Below are positions 26,213-34,869 of a DNA stretch of 64,000 nt, piece by piece. The DNA is taken from contig NZ_BAEN01000023.1 in NCBI RefSeq assembly GCF_000314975.1, positions 1-64,000 on the forward strand, read 5' to 3'. Position 1 is the stretch's first letter. The number at the start of each line of letters is the position of its first letter. The DNA is from Aliiglaciecola lipolytica E3 (GTDB lineage Bacteria; Pseudomonadota; Gammaproteobacteria; Enterobacterales; Alteromonadaceae). The position numbers and the translations under genes are program-made. The notes below the pieces were generated by a model that saw only the letters and a list, made by a program, of their open reading frames with translations, searched no databases and was not told the origin of the DNA.

Positions 26213-26842
26213 ATGCAGTTTACAAAAGAGCAGGTTAATCAACAGCAAATAGGCATTAAATATTGTCAAGGAAAGCTCGACAAGATTGAGATGGAAGCCT
26301 TCGAATTATTTTTATTGGATAACCCTGACTATTTGAATGAACTGGAAACAGATAAATTATATAGCGACTTTTTGGATGAGGCATTTGAGCAAACAGTTAT
26401 AACCCAAAACAAGCAGAAAGCACCGAGATCCGTTTTTCAGATATTGTTTGCAGCGGGTGCAGGTGCGTTGGCAAGTTTTATATTTTTTACTTTAACCACA
26501 AACAATCATCAATCAGTTGTCGCTCAGCAAGTTTTCATGCTGGACAATATGCGTTCTGCACCACAAATTGAACGGCAATTATATATAGATGGCGAAACAG
26601 AGAATGTATTGCTCATGTTTAGCGTTAGTCCAAAACAGGTTGGTCTATTAGACGTTAATATTATTGAAGAAAGTAATGATGATTTGGTGTTTAAAGGCAC
26701 TGGAATTAGTCAAACAGAAATGGGTGATATTGCAATTGTTTTAGGTGAAGAATCCTTATCAGATGGTGTGTATAAGGTAAATGTTTTAGATCAATCCGGC
26801 GAAGAGGTTACGTTTAAATTTAAAGTTATCCGCGGAGATTAA
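26213..26842 (+). CDS. Single-pass membrane protein, probable anti-sigma factor
   Basis: A 209-residue protein. The cytoplasmic N-terminal part (1-72) has a short helical region (IGIKYCQGKLDKIEMEAFELFLLDNPDYLNEL) resembling the sigma-binding helices of RsiW-type anti-sigma factors, but without a zinc motif. One transmembrane helix (about 74-94) leads to a periplasmic beta domain (110-209) with a pattern like QVGLLDVNIIEE and VYKVNVLDQSGEEVTFKFKV. It is coded 1 base after the sigma factor and 2 bases before the peroxidase. Function as an anti-sigma factor is inferred from position and topology only. Confidence 0.65.
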   Translation: MQFTKEQVNQQQIGIKYCQGKLDKIEMEAFELFLLDNPDYLNELETDKLYSDFLDEAFEQTVITQNKQKAPRSVFQILFAAGAGALASFIFFTLTTNNHQSVVAQQVFMLDNMRSAPQIERQLYIDGETENVLLMFSVSPKQVGLLDVNIIEESNDDLVFKGTGISQTEMGDIAIVLGEESLSDGVYKVNVLDQSGEEVTFKFKVIRGD

Positions 26843-26844
26843 AC

Positions 26845-28293
26845 ATGCATGGAGAGTCGGTAGAGTCGTTTAAAAAGATTTTAAAACATCAAAAACAGTT
26901 TACATCAAAGGAAGCTAGCGAAACTAATCATAACGTATTGTTTATGTTAGGGAAAATACTCCATTTAGATACTGTAAGACCTTCTTCGAAAATTAAAGGA
27001 ATCCCTGGTGGTTATACCTACTTCGGACAGTTTATCGACCACGATCTTGTGCTATCTCAAGATTCATGTACAAATTTAAACAATGAAAAAAAAGGGTGCG
27101 ACTCTGAATGGTTTGAACACTATAAAATATGTCGCAAGGTTGGGCTGAATCTAAATCCAGTTTACGCAGGGAACGACAATTGGTGTAAATGTTGTGGAAA
27201 GCTACTTTTCAGAACCGAAAGCTCCCCCAATACATGTCAAGGGGAAGCTATTGATATACCGCGTAATTTCGAGAAAAGAATTTCGTTAATTCCTGATAAA
27301 CGAAATGACGAAAACTGGCTTGTCGCGCAATTACACCTGCAGTTTATCAAGTTACATAACAAATTCTGTGATCTCGATGTTGAATCTAAAAATTCGTATC
27401 AAAAGTTCGATAAATCTAAATCGAAATGTATACAAGTCTACCGTCAAATTATAAAAAACGACTATTTAAAGCGCATCTTGAGTGAAGACGTTTATCAATT
27501 TGTAATTGATGATAAAAGTACTTTAAGAAGTTTAAAAAATTGGTCACGGGAAACTGCTAATAATTCCTCAAAACTTCAACTTATTTTTGAAAAAGCTGCT
27601 TTTCGATTCGGCCATACAATGGTTAGAGAAAGCTATATTTTGAGAAAAAGTTCGAATTCAATTCCACTTAGAATGGATATCGACGAATTGTTTCGTTTCA
27701 GTATGAATGGCGCAAGAAAGAACAATATATCTAATAAATCTCATGTTGTAGAGTGGGATATGCTTTTTGACGGATACTCGTTTAATGAATCACATCCCGT
27801 GTTTCCGGCAATTCGTTTTAAATTGCCATTATTAACTTGTCCTGAGAATCATTTAGCAATAAGAAATCTAATTCGAGGGGAGTTTTATGAATTGCCAAGT
27901 TTTAATCGAGTGTGTTTAGAAATAAAAAGCTCTTTAGATGAGCACATTGGAAACCCTTTCAGTACTAAAATACAAAGACATTTTGATCATATTATTGAAA
28001 GTGCAGGTCAGTTAAGCCCTAAGTTTTTTGAGCCTTTGATTTACCACTTAAAAGAAAATCAGATTTTCGACATTGTTAGCGAACATTGCCCGTTATGGTT
28101 AGGCATTTTGTGTGAAGCCTACTTTTGTAAAAAAGATAATATGGAATTTGAAAAAATGCTAGGTCCTGCAGGAAGCTTACTGGTAGCTGCTTACATAGCT
28201 TGTTTTTTCATAAACGATGAAATCGATAACCCTGAGTTAATCAGTCTAAATACGATGCAAAAACTACAAGCTTTTCTTTTACTCACTAAATAG
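26845..28293 (+). CDS. Heme peroxidase of the animal-peroxidase superfamily
   Basis: The product is 482 residues with family hallmarks in order. The distal-side block TYFGQFIDHDL has the distal His66. KRNDENWLVAQLHLQFIKLHNKF has Arg153 and Glu156, matching the catalytic Arg and the heme-linking Glu of myeloperoxidase-type enzymes. FRFGHTMV has the proximal His257. It should use hydrogen peroxide to oxidise halide or organic substrates. There is no signal peptide, so it appears cytoplasmic unless exported by another route, which is odd for this family. A Cys-rich insertion (NDNWCKCCGKLLF, 111-123, plus Cys131) follows the distal region. It is tightly packed after the anti-sigma gene and 13 bases before the next gene. 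Confidence 0.87.
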   Translation: MHGESVESFKKILKHQKQFTSKEASETNHNVLFMLGKILHLDTVRPSSKIKGIPGGYTYFGQFIDHDLVLSQDSCTNLNNEKKGCDSEWFEHYKICRKVGLNLNPVYAGNDNWCKCCGKLLFRTESSPNTCQGEAIDIPRNFEKRISLIPDKRNDENWLVAQLHLQFIKLHNKFCDLDVESKNSYQKFDKSKSKCIQVYRQIIKNDYLKRILSEDVYQFVIDDKSTLRSLKNWSRETANNSSKLQLIFEKAAFRFGHTMVRESYILRKSSNSIPLRMDIDELFRFSMNGARKNNISNKSHVVEWDMLFDGYSFNESHPVFPAIRFKLPLLTCPENHLAIRNLIRGEFYELPSFNRVCLEIKSSLDEHIGNPFSTKIQRHFDHIIESAGQLSPKFFEPLIYHLKENQIFDIVSEHCPLWLGILCEAYFCKKDNMEFEKMLGPAGSLLVAAYIACFFINDEIDNPELISLNTMQKLQAFLLLTK

Positions 28294-28306
28294 CAAGGAG
28301 AGACCG

Positions 28307-28945
28307 ATGTTCGAATTTAATCTAAAATGCAATGGAATTTGGTCGTATCATGACTCTGATTCCCCAGCGTCAGAGAATGAAATTATTGATGACCCTTTCT
28401 TTCAAGAAAAGAATGGGGATCTTTTTGGCATCTACAAAAGTCCTGTCACACCAAATCCTAAGCTTCCTTTGAATTACAGATTAAAACACAATTTATCAGA
28501 AGCCTTAGTTCTGTTGGATAAGAAAGTGGAAAAATTTATAACAGTAGTAAGACTTCGAAGAAACGTTGATACTTATCTGGAAGAGCCTGTTGAATATCTA
28601 TTAGCAAAAATTGAGGGGGTGGCAACACCAATTTCAATCATTTTTTCTGACAACGGTTACCTCTATTTTGGGTTTGCTTATACAACAGTAGAGGTGGAAA
28701 ATGGAATTGAGAATTTTTATCTTCATTCTAGTTCATTTGATTTAAGTTATGATTTAACCCCTCCTGACTTAAGTGAAGATCACATCAAGATTTTTAAAGC
28801 CATTTTAGGTTTATTGGCCGAAAGCAGTGATAGTAACTTAGCCAGTCTAAATGCCAGTATTGGCAGCTTAGATATTGATGTGGGCATTGACCCTTTGCCA
28901 GAGTTTAGTGCGAAATGGTATTGCAGGAATGAGAATAAAAGTTAA
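28307..28945 (+). CDS. Unknown 212-residue protein
   Basis: Not recognised. A soluble, acidic, beta-rich protein without a signal peptide or membrane helix. Notable segments are VEKFITVVRLRRNVDTYLEEPVEYLLAKIEG (about 75-105) and NGYLYFGFAYTTVEVENG. It starts at an ATG with AAGGAGAG upstream, 13 bases after the peroxidase stop, and the CHAT gene follows after 34 bases, so it belongs to the sigma-peroxidase-CHAT operon. It could be a partner or carrier protein for either neighbour; nothing in the sequence decides this. Confidence 0.7.
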   Translation: MFEFNLKCNGIWSYHDSDSPASENEIIDDPFFQEKNGDLFGIYKSPVTPNPKLPLNYRLKHNLSEALVLLDKKVEKFITVVRLRRNVDTYLEEPVEYLLAKIEGVATPISIIFSDNGYLYFGFAYTTVEVENGIENFYLHSSSFDLSYDLTPPDLSEDHIKIFKAILGLLAESSDSNLASLNASIGSLDIDVGIDPLPEFSAKWYCRNENKS

Positions 28946-28979
28946 GTATCCCAAACCTGAATACTCCTATTAGCTTCAG

Positions 28980-31900
28980 ATGCTTTTAAAATCTGCTTTA
29001 AAGTACTGTCTATCGTTGCTCATATTGTGTTGCTTTCAAGTTAATGCAGCCAATTGTAATGATAGGCACTTAAACGGCAACTTATTGGTTGAGCTGCAAA
29101 AAAACAGTTCTGAAGAAAGTCGTTTCTTATTTTACGACCGCATCGATAGCCACTTAAGTGTGTTTACACCGCAAAAAATTAGCATTAATTCTCAAGTTAA
29201 GTTGCTTGATTTACATGCTGCCTTTGCAAGCAATTCATCTATTTGCCTTTATGCTTACATGACTCAAGACGAGGCTTTGGAAAATCAGCACTTGATTCGT
29301 TATATGGCTGCACCTCACCCATTGTTAATTTCGCTCTTTGAATTACACCAAAAATTACCTACTGACGATACTAATTTGAAACGTTTGTTTGAGTTATGGC
29401 GAAAAGCGCTTGTATTGACAACTGAGGAAGAAAAACAGTTTATTAATGCTCTATGGATAGATACATTTTATCGTCTTTACAAAAAATCAAATCTTCAATT
29501 ATTACTAATTTATTATAGTTTCTACTTAGAGAACGTCTCAAAAATTGATCAATTCGAACCCTTAACTTACATACTTTTACTAGATATTTACGAATTTAAT
29601 GTTGAACAGACTAGTGAATACCTTCAAAGACTCAGACTTGCAAGAAATAGCGATAATATTGCAGAGTTATTTATGTCCCATATTTTGCAAGCTATGTTTC
29701 AGCTGTACCATGCCCAACCTCAAGAAGCTAAATTTCACTTAGATGAAATTCAATCACTACTGAATAATCATAAACTGTACTCTTCGTTTAAAGTGGATTT
29801 TTGGGATGTTCTAGGACATTGGGCGTTAACCAACGCTAAATTTCAACCAGTTCAACAGGCAAAATACAATCAATTAGCTTTGGAGTACGAAACTCGAGCA
29901 CTTGAGTTAGCGGTAAAAAATGGAAACTTCCTCAAGGCTGCTAGAATTTCAAACAACATTGGCTGGATTCTCAGAAAACAACAACGGTTGTCTGAGGCAC
30001 TAGAAAGTTATTCTTTAGCTTTATTAAATCTTGATCAAGAGGAGCAACCATTATTAGCGGTCTATCTATATAAAAACTTAGCTTCGGTTCATTTGGCTTT
30101 AGGTGACGTGGAGTCTGCCAGGCTGTTCTTTGCGCAGTCTTTGTTAAGTTCAGAAACGTCTTCTTTTTGGCGCATCAATATCGAATGCCAATTGGCATTC
30201 TCGGATTTTCAATTCGACTCTTCTGCTCGTAATCATTCTGCTCTTCTGGGATGTTTGCGATCGTTCTACAAATTACTGGAGAATGATCAGAACCATGTCA
30301 ATGTTAATGCCTTTTTAGGGCTCTCTTTTGATATTCTGCGTAACACTGCTAATCTAGATTTTTCGTTACTCGAAGCCCAAGTTCAACAGACACTTGCTCA
30401 GTCACAGACGGTGACAATGAATCAAAGTGTAATGGCGAAGAAATTGCTAATAAATGGATTTCGGGAGTCGAATGCTGACGATAAATACGATTATTTTGAA
30501 CGAGCTAAAGCGCTTTCTGCGAATGATGAAAATATAAGCTTATCGAGTGAAATAGCAATGGAGATAGCCTTACACTGTTTATCATCTCGTCCGCAAAATT
30601 GCTCAAACGACTATTTGAATCGCTCGATTTCCTCATCGTTAGAGGCAATGAAACAGGTTTTATTACAAATAGGAACAAGAGACCTTAATATTCATTTTAT
30701 AAATCGGGCAGAATCCTTTTTAGCAAAGAGCGTAGATTATTATGCTGAACAGGGAAATATCGATGCATTAACGAATATGAACCTGTTAACTCAGTCATTT
30801 AATAATGATGTAAATATACGCAAAAGTATGGCTGATATGACTTTGAATCGAGTCGTAGAAGTTAGTGAAAGTGCCCTGAAATTAACCAAACCACATGATC
30901 ATCAAAGTGCAGTGGATTATCTCATAAGTAAACAATTAGGGGGGCTCAAGTCTGGGGGAGCGCCGGCTGATATTTTAATAGACAATTTCATCAATGCGTT
31001 AAAAAACGAACGTATTCGTGATGATTTCCAACTCAACTATCAAGTTGGATTTGATCAACTATCGGCTTTATCAAACCAAAGTGTTTTAACGTTTTTAGAT
31101 GGTGAACACTGGGTTTGGCTATTGTTACAATCTGAATCTCATAGCAAATTGTATAAAATTGCTAATAAAGCAGAAATCAGCAAGCAAATTAATCAATATG
31201 TGACTTCAATAACTCATTTTAAAAGCAACTTAGATGATTTTGAAAAAAAGCTCGTTTTGCGACTTCTACCCGAAAAATCATTGCAATTTTTCGCAGAAAA
31301 TATCTTTATAGAAACTAGCAGTACTACCAATCGTTTTCCATTTTCTACAATAAGCAAATATCATCCTAAAATAAAATCGGTTTCTATTTTAAAGAGGTTA
31401 GCAAGAGGTAGTGAGTTTAAGCATGATGAGCGAAGTCTGGCAACAAATGTAGTTGTTTTCGCAAACCCTGTTAATAATCGAGAGCAAGACGATTGGCGAA
31501 AAGATATGCCTGATTTACCTTGGAGTGAACAAGAAGTTGAGTTTATTGCCAAGGAATTTGATAACACTAGGGTGACTACCTATATCGGCGAACAAGCGAC
31601 AAAATCAGCTTTGTTTAATGAACAAAGTCGAAACGCTAATGTTCTGCACATAGCGTCACATGCGTATTTTAATCCAACCAACCCAGCAATTATTGGCTTT
31701 ATTTTATCACCAAACAGAGAAACTAATCGTCAGGGCTTTGTGGTTTATGAAGACATTCAGCAAAGCCGCTTTAATAACCAACTAGTTGTTTTAAATGGTT
31801 GCGAATCTGCGTTGGGATTGTCTTCAAGGGTATGGGTTAGATCAATCGCAACTGCATTTTTACAGGTTGGTGCTAAGCAAACCATAGGCACACTTTGGCC

Positions 31901-32102
31901 TGTATCTGATAAAGCATCTGCGTTTTTAATGCGTTACTTTTATCAAGAGCTTGCGATTACCCAGGATGCGCCAGAGGCACTTGCTAATGCCCAAAATAAA
32001 ATGCGCTTAAACCCTCGATTTAAGCATCCATTTTATTGGGCTGCGTTTACAATATACTCGTCATCTACTGAGGCAAACGTTATCAATGTTAAGAAAATTT
32101 GA
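28980..32102 (+). CDS. TPR-CHAT caspase-like protease, exported
   Basis: The product is 1040 residues. A signal peptide (1-24, ending VNA) is followed by a long helical region with TPR units (clear at about 310-385: AARISNNIGWILRKQQRLSEALESY, LAVYLYKNLASVHLALGDVESARLFF). The C-terminal CHAT domain (about 790-1025) has the caspase-type dyad: His894 (LHIASHAYF) and Cys941 (VLNGCESALG). It ends in GTLWPVSDKAS and HPFYWAAFTIYS. CHAT proteases cleave specific protein partners on activation by sensor regions, here the TPR array. Export to the periplasm is unusual and would put it with the lipoproteins of this block. The gene ends the operon and is convergent with the next gene, 7 bases away. Confidence 0.9.
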   Translation: MLLKSALKYCLSLLILCCFQVNAANCNDRHLNGNLLVELQKNSSEESRFLFYDRIDSHLSVFTPQKISINSQVKLLDLHAAFASNSSICLYAYMTQDEALENQHLIRYMAAPHPLLISLFELHQKLPTDDTNLKRLFELWRKALVLTTEEEKQFINALWIDTFYRLYKKSNLQLLLIYYSFYLENVSKIDQFEPLTYILLLDIYEFNVEQTSEYLQRLRLARNSDNIAELFMSHILQAMFQLYHAQPQEAKFHLDEIQSLLNNHKLYSSFKVDFWDVLGHWALTNAKFQPVQQAKYNQLALEYETRALELAVKNGNFLKAARISNNIGWILRKQQRLSEALESYSLALLNLDQEEQPLLAVYLYKNLASVHLALGDVESARLFFAQSLLSSETSSFWRINIECQLAFSDFQFDSSARNHSALLGCLRSFYKLLENDQNHVNVNAFLGLSFDILRNTANLDFSLLEAQVQQTLAQSQTVTMNQSVMAKKLLINGFRESNADDKYDYFERAKALSANDENISLSSEIAMEIALHCLSSRPQNCSNDYLNRSISSSLEAMKQVLLQIGTRDLNIHFINRAESFLAKSVDYYAEQGNIDALTNMNLLTQSFNNDVNIRKSMADMTLNRVVEVSESALKLTKPHDHQSAVDYLISKQLGGLKSGGAPADILIDNFINALKNERIRDDFQLNYQVGFDQLSALSNQSVLTFLDGEHWVWLLLQSESHSKLYKIANKAEISKQINQYVTSITHFKSNLDDFEKKLVLRLLPEKSLQFFAENIFIETSSTTNRFPFSTISKYHPKIKSVSILKRLARGSEFKHDERSLATNVVVFANPVNNREQDDWRKDMPDLPWSEQEVEFIAKEFDNTRVTTYIGEQATKSALFNEQSRNANVLHIASHAYFNPTNPAIIGFILSPNRETNRQGFVVYEDIQQSRFNNQLVVLNGCESALGLSSRVWVRSIATAFLQVGAKQTIGTLWPVSDKASAFLMRYFYQELAITQDAPEALANAQNKMRLNPRFKHPFYWAAFTIYSSSTEANVINVKKI

Positions 32103-32109
32103 TAACTGC

Positions 32110-33048
32110 TTATTGGCTGCATTGACTGGGACGACAGGTTTTTATCAATACTGGGCGGTAATTTTGGGCCTTCAATTGTGTCACAGTACTGTTAAACTCA
32201 TCTATGTCACTATAAGGAATTACGTACCAACCTAATCCGTTAATATTATCGAGCCAAATGGTTGAAAACCTAAGTTCCTGTCCACTCATGTCAACGTCTA
32301 TATAGACTGGATGTCGACCAAGTGCTTTTTGTTCTTCGACATTCAGATTAAAGTCGTCAAGACTCATCCATGTATTTAACTGCCAACCAGAATGTATTGT
32401 TTCTGAAATACCTGAAAAAGTTTGTTTGTTGTTCACTATGTCGATATCTAAAATAGTCGGCGTTTGATTATTAAATTTTGAGTAATCTATAAAATTTTCA
32501 TAGCCCTGCTGGTCTTGATTCAACGCGAGTTGCCAGTTTCGATTGTCATCATTACTCACCCAGATTGAAGAATATCTGGACGCGTAATTTACGTAATCTA
32601 CATCTATTGCTTCAGGTCTATAGTTTTTACTTTTCATCTCGGACAAGCTTGCTTCATACTGTGATGCCGTTTCATTGATTCTAATACTCCAACTAACGCC
32701 GTCATAATTTGTCGTTGTGATAAGTGTATATGTATACTCATCCCCGAACCTTTTTACATCAATAAACTCAGGTTTAAGATTGTTGCTTTTAGCTCGTTCG
32801 ATAGCTGCATTGAATCCAGTTTGTGAATTTTCAATAATATATTCCCAGCCAAGATGATTGGTATTTGATTCAAAAATTGCAGTGACCATTACTTGTTCAT
32901 TTATAGTCGTTTGCGGTGGGGGAGGAGGCGGAGTAGTCGTTGTTACGATTAGAGGAGGTTCTATTACTGGTGTTCCGTCGCTACCACCACAAGCTGAGAG
33001 GCAACCCATTGATAATGCAATAAGACTAGCGGTATATGAATGTTTCAT
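32110..33048 (-). CDS. Lipoprotein with four to five tandem repeats (BTRD1-like)
   Basis: A 312-residue lipoprotein with lipobox LSAC (Cys20) and a Pro/Thr-rich linker (TTTTPPPPPPQTT). About five repeats of roughly 50 residues follow. Each has a Trp-containing strand, a helix and a turn like N-x-R/K-P-x-x-I-D-V followed by R-x-S-x-I-W (examples KNYRPEAIDVDY...RYSSIWV and LGRHPVYIDVDM...RFSTIWL). The pattern resembles PF17660 (bacterial tandem repeat domain 1), the non-catalytic part of polyglycine hydrolases, but no hydrolase domain is present. It is convergent with the CHAT gene. A surface-binding role is plausible. Confidence 0.72.
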   Translation of the reverse strand: MKHSYTASLIALSMGCLSACGGSDGTPVIEPPLIVTTTTPPPPPPQTTINEQVMVTAIFESNTNHLGWEYIIENSQTGFNAAIERAKSNNLKPEFIDVKRFGDEYTYTLITTTNYDGVSWSIRINETASQYEASLSEMKSKNYRPEAIDVDYVNYASRYSSIWVSNDDNRNWQLALNQDQQGYENFIDYSKFNNQTPTILDIDIVNNKQTFSGISETIHSGWQLNTWMSLDDFNLNVEEQKALGRHPVYIDVDMSGQELRFSTIWLDNINGLGWYVIPYSDIDEFNSTVTQLKAQNYRPVLIKTCRPSQCSQ

Positions 33049-33194
33049 TTCGATTTCCTAAATTAAAAGCATGTTAAAACTTAGGGGCATCAAAATACGA
33101 AATCTCTCAGCTAATATTGATCCAAATTAAAATTGATTTTCTTAGGTCAATTAATGATCTGGGAGATTTTTTAATCAGGTATTAAAAAATACCT

Positions 33195-34388
33195 TTACGT
33201 CATCGAAATAAGGGCCTTAACTAATTTGTCATCGTCATAAACGTCGGGTTTATTTTGATTGATTAATGGGGTGTCTATGACTTGAATTCCCATTTTTGCA
33301 AAACTTATATGATCGAGTTTGTCCTTATCTGGAATGCCGCGACTGTCATATACGATAAAATTCAGTAATCTATTCACTTCGATTGGTTTATGAAATTGCA
33401 CTTGTAATCTGGATATCAGGGTATTGACTTGGTCTTTCAATGTCATACCAACTTGCTCGGGATCTGTTCCTCGGTTTGGAATATAAACTTTTGGGCAAGG
33501 GTTATCGGCAATTGACTCCGAAATGCCATGAGGTAGAAGGTTAGCAATTAAACTCGAATAGAAGCTACCCGGTGAATAACAGATAAGTTCAGCAGTGCTA
33601 ATCAAGCGACGGTTATGGCTTTTGAGACTACTTGTAACGCCTCGAAAGCGCGTGAGTTCCGAGCTTAAGCGCAACTTCACAATTGGACTTGAAATTGGCG
33701 GGTTTTCTTTTCCAGTCAATCTATGTTGTCCAATGATTTGACTGCCATCCGCCAATTCGGCGGCAAGATGAAAGTTATCATCGGTGATTGATCTTACTAT
33801 GCCACGCACTTTAACCAATTCTGAAAACAGATAAATGATGGGATCTAATTCTCGATGATGGTTGATATAACCACCAACAATAATTAGGTTTCCAATGCTC
33901 GCTCCACGCAGGTTAAATGCGGCAGGCATCTTTTTGAAAAAGTACCCTAAATGATTGCAGATTAAACTGCGCATAGGATTGATAATGTCCTGAGTTAAGC
34001 TATCTTCACCCGCCACCATCGACTCTATACGACGTTTCAATTCTGAGTTACTCGCTGTTTTACTAAATCGATAGTTAAACAGCCGTATAATTTCTGGGTG
34101 GCCAAGAACCGACTCGTCGGCCAACGCCATCATGCGACTTCGTAAATCACCCACTGCGGGCATATCGAAAAATTCCCGAATAACGGCTGAACTGCCACCA
34201 GAGTCGTAAGGACTTACTAAATGGATAGAATTATGCGTGTAATTCTTTAATTTACGAGCAGCACCATTGAGTGCACTCCCACCGCTGAAAAATAACATGC
34301 GAGGCCCAAGCTCTGGGATTTTGGCGCAACGACTTATTCGCATTCGATCAGGAATTGCGACGCCACGAGTTATCAAAGGTGCTGTCAT
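33195..34388 (-). CDS. CofD/YvcK-family protein
   Basis: The product is 397 residues. The N-terminal LFFSGGSALNGAARKLKNYTHNSIHLVSPYDSGGSSAVIREFF and VGDLRSRMMALAD are the nucleotide/phosphate-binding blocks of the 2-phospho-L-lactate transferase (CofD) and YvcK (UPF0052) fold. IIVGGYI and YSPGSFYSSLIANLLPHGI are also typical. SGGSAL replaces the usual GGTGL. It may belong to the CofD-related group of the GAK system, but the other GAK genes are not adjacent. Start ATG 34388 has AAGGAAC upstream. Function cannot be assigned; YvcK relatives affect carbon flux and cell-wall homeostasis. It appears monocistronic. Confidence 0.72.
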   Translation of the reverse strand: MTAPLITRGVAIPDRMRISRCAKIPELGPRMLFFSGGSALNGAARKLKNYTHNSIHLVSPYDSGGSSAVIREFFDMPAVGDLRSRMMALADESVLGHPEIIRLFNYRFSKTASNSELKRRIESMVAGEDSLTQDIINPMRSLICNHLGYFFKKMPAAFNLRGASIGNLIIVGGYINHHRELDPIIYLFSELVKVRGIVRSITDDNFHLAAELADGSQIIGQHRLTGKENPPISSPIVKLRLSSELTRFRGVTSSLKSHNRRLISTAELICYSPGSFYSSLIANLLPHGISESIADNPCPKVYIPNRGTDPEQVGMTLKDQVNTLISRLQVQFHKPIEVNRLLNFIVYDSRGIPDKDKLDHISFAKMGIQVIDTPLINQNKPDVYDDDKLVKALISMT

Positions 34389-34869
34389 TGTGTTCCTTGG
34401 GTACGCACTTAGCGGACAAATATTATGAACTAAAGTGTCCCTAATAAAGGAATATTGCTTGTCTGCTTAAAGATAGATTATCACTACATTATTATTTTTA
34501 AAGGCTTTTTACAGCATATAAACCGTCGCTCTAATTGGCTAGACCAATATCCGGTGAGTTGTTAATTGTTATTAATCGTTGAGTTCATACCAAATAACAT
34601 TTTTTTGTTTTTTACTTTTTTCTTTTGCTCATTAAAAAGCCAGGTGGGTCCTTTGTGACCAACTAAATACGCGGGGTGGAGGTGACTTTATTTTTGGTAA
34701 TATGATTTTGTGTTACCAATATGTGAATTAATTGTGTGTTTTATGTTTGCATTTTCGTTATATGGTAATAATATTTGTTTTTACACTTGAGCTGTGTGAT
34801 CAGGTAGTGAGTTTATATAGGTTATTGTCTTGTTTATCTGTAGCAGCATATTTAAAAGGAAGCGAGTAG
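34389..34869. other. Divergent promoter region of the CofD-like and PL6 genes
   Basis: These 481 AT-rich bases hold no gene that I can see. They contain the TTGG-n5-CCAA palindrome at 34534-34548. A weaker pair at about 34645-34661 (GGGTCCTTTGTGACC-like) could be a second half-site pair. The PL6 gene has a good AAAGGAAG ribosome site just before its ATG. Confidence 0.5.
34534..34548. promoter_or_regulatory. TTGG-n5-CCAA operator-like palindrome
   Basis: ATTGGCTAGACCAAT has 5-base arms ATTGG and CCAAT around CTAGA. Nearly the same element, TTGGTTAGACCAA, occurs at 44021-44033, and related palindromes occur at 43807-43845. The half-site pattern (TTGGT/ACCAA) is that of GntR-family UxuR/ExuR-type operators. 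It suggests coregulation of the PL6 lyase with the uxu operon and its receptor. Confidence 0.55.
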
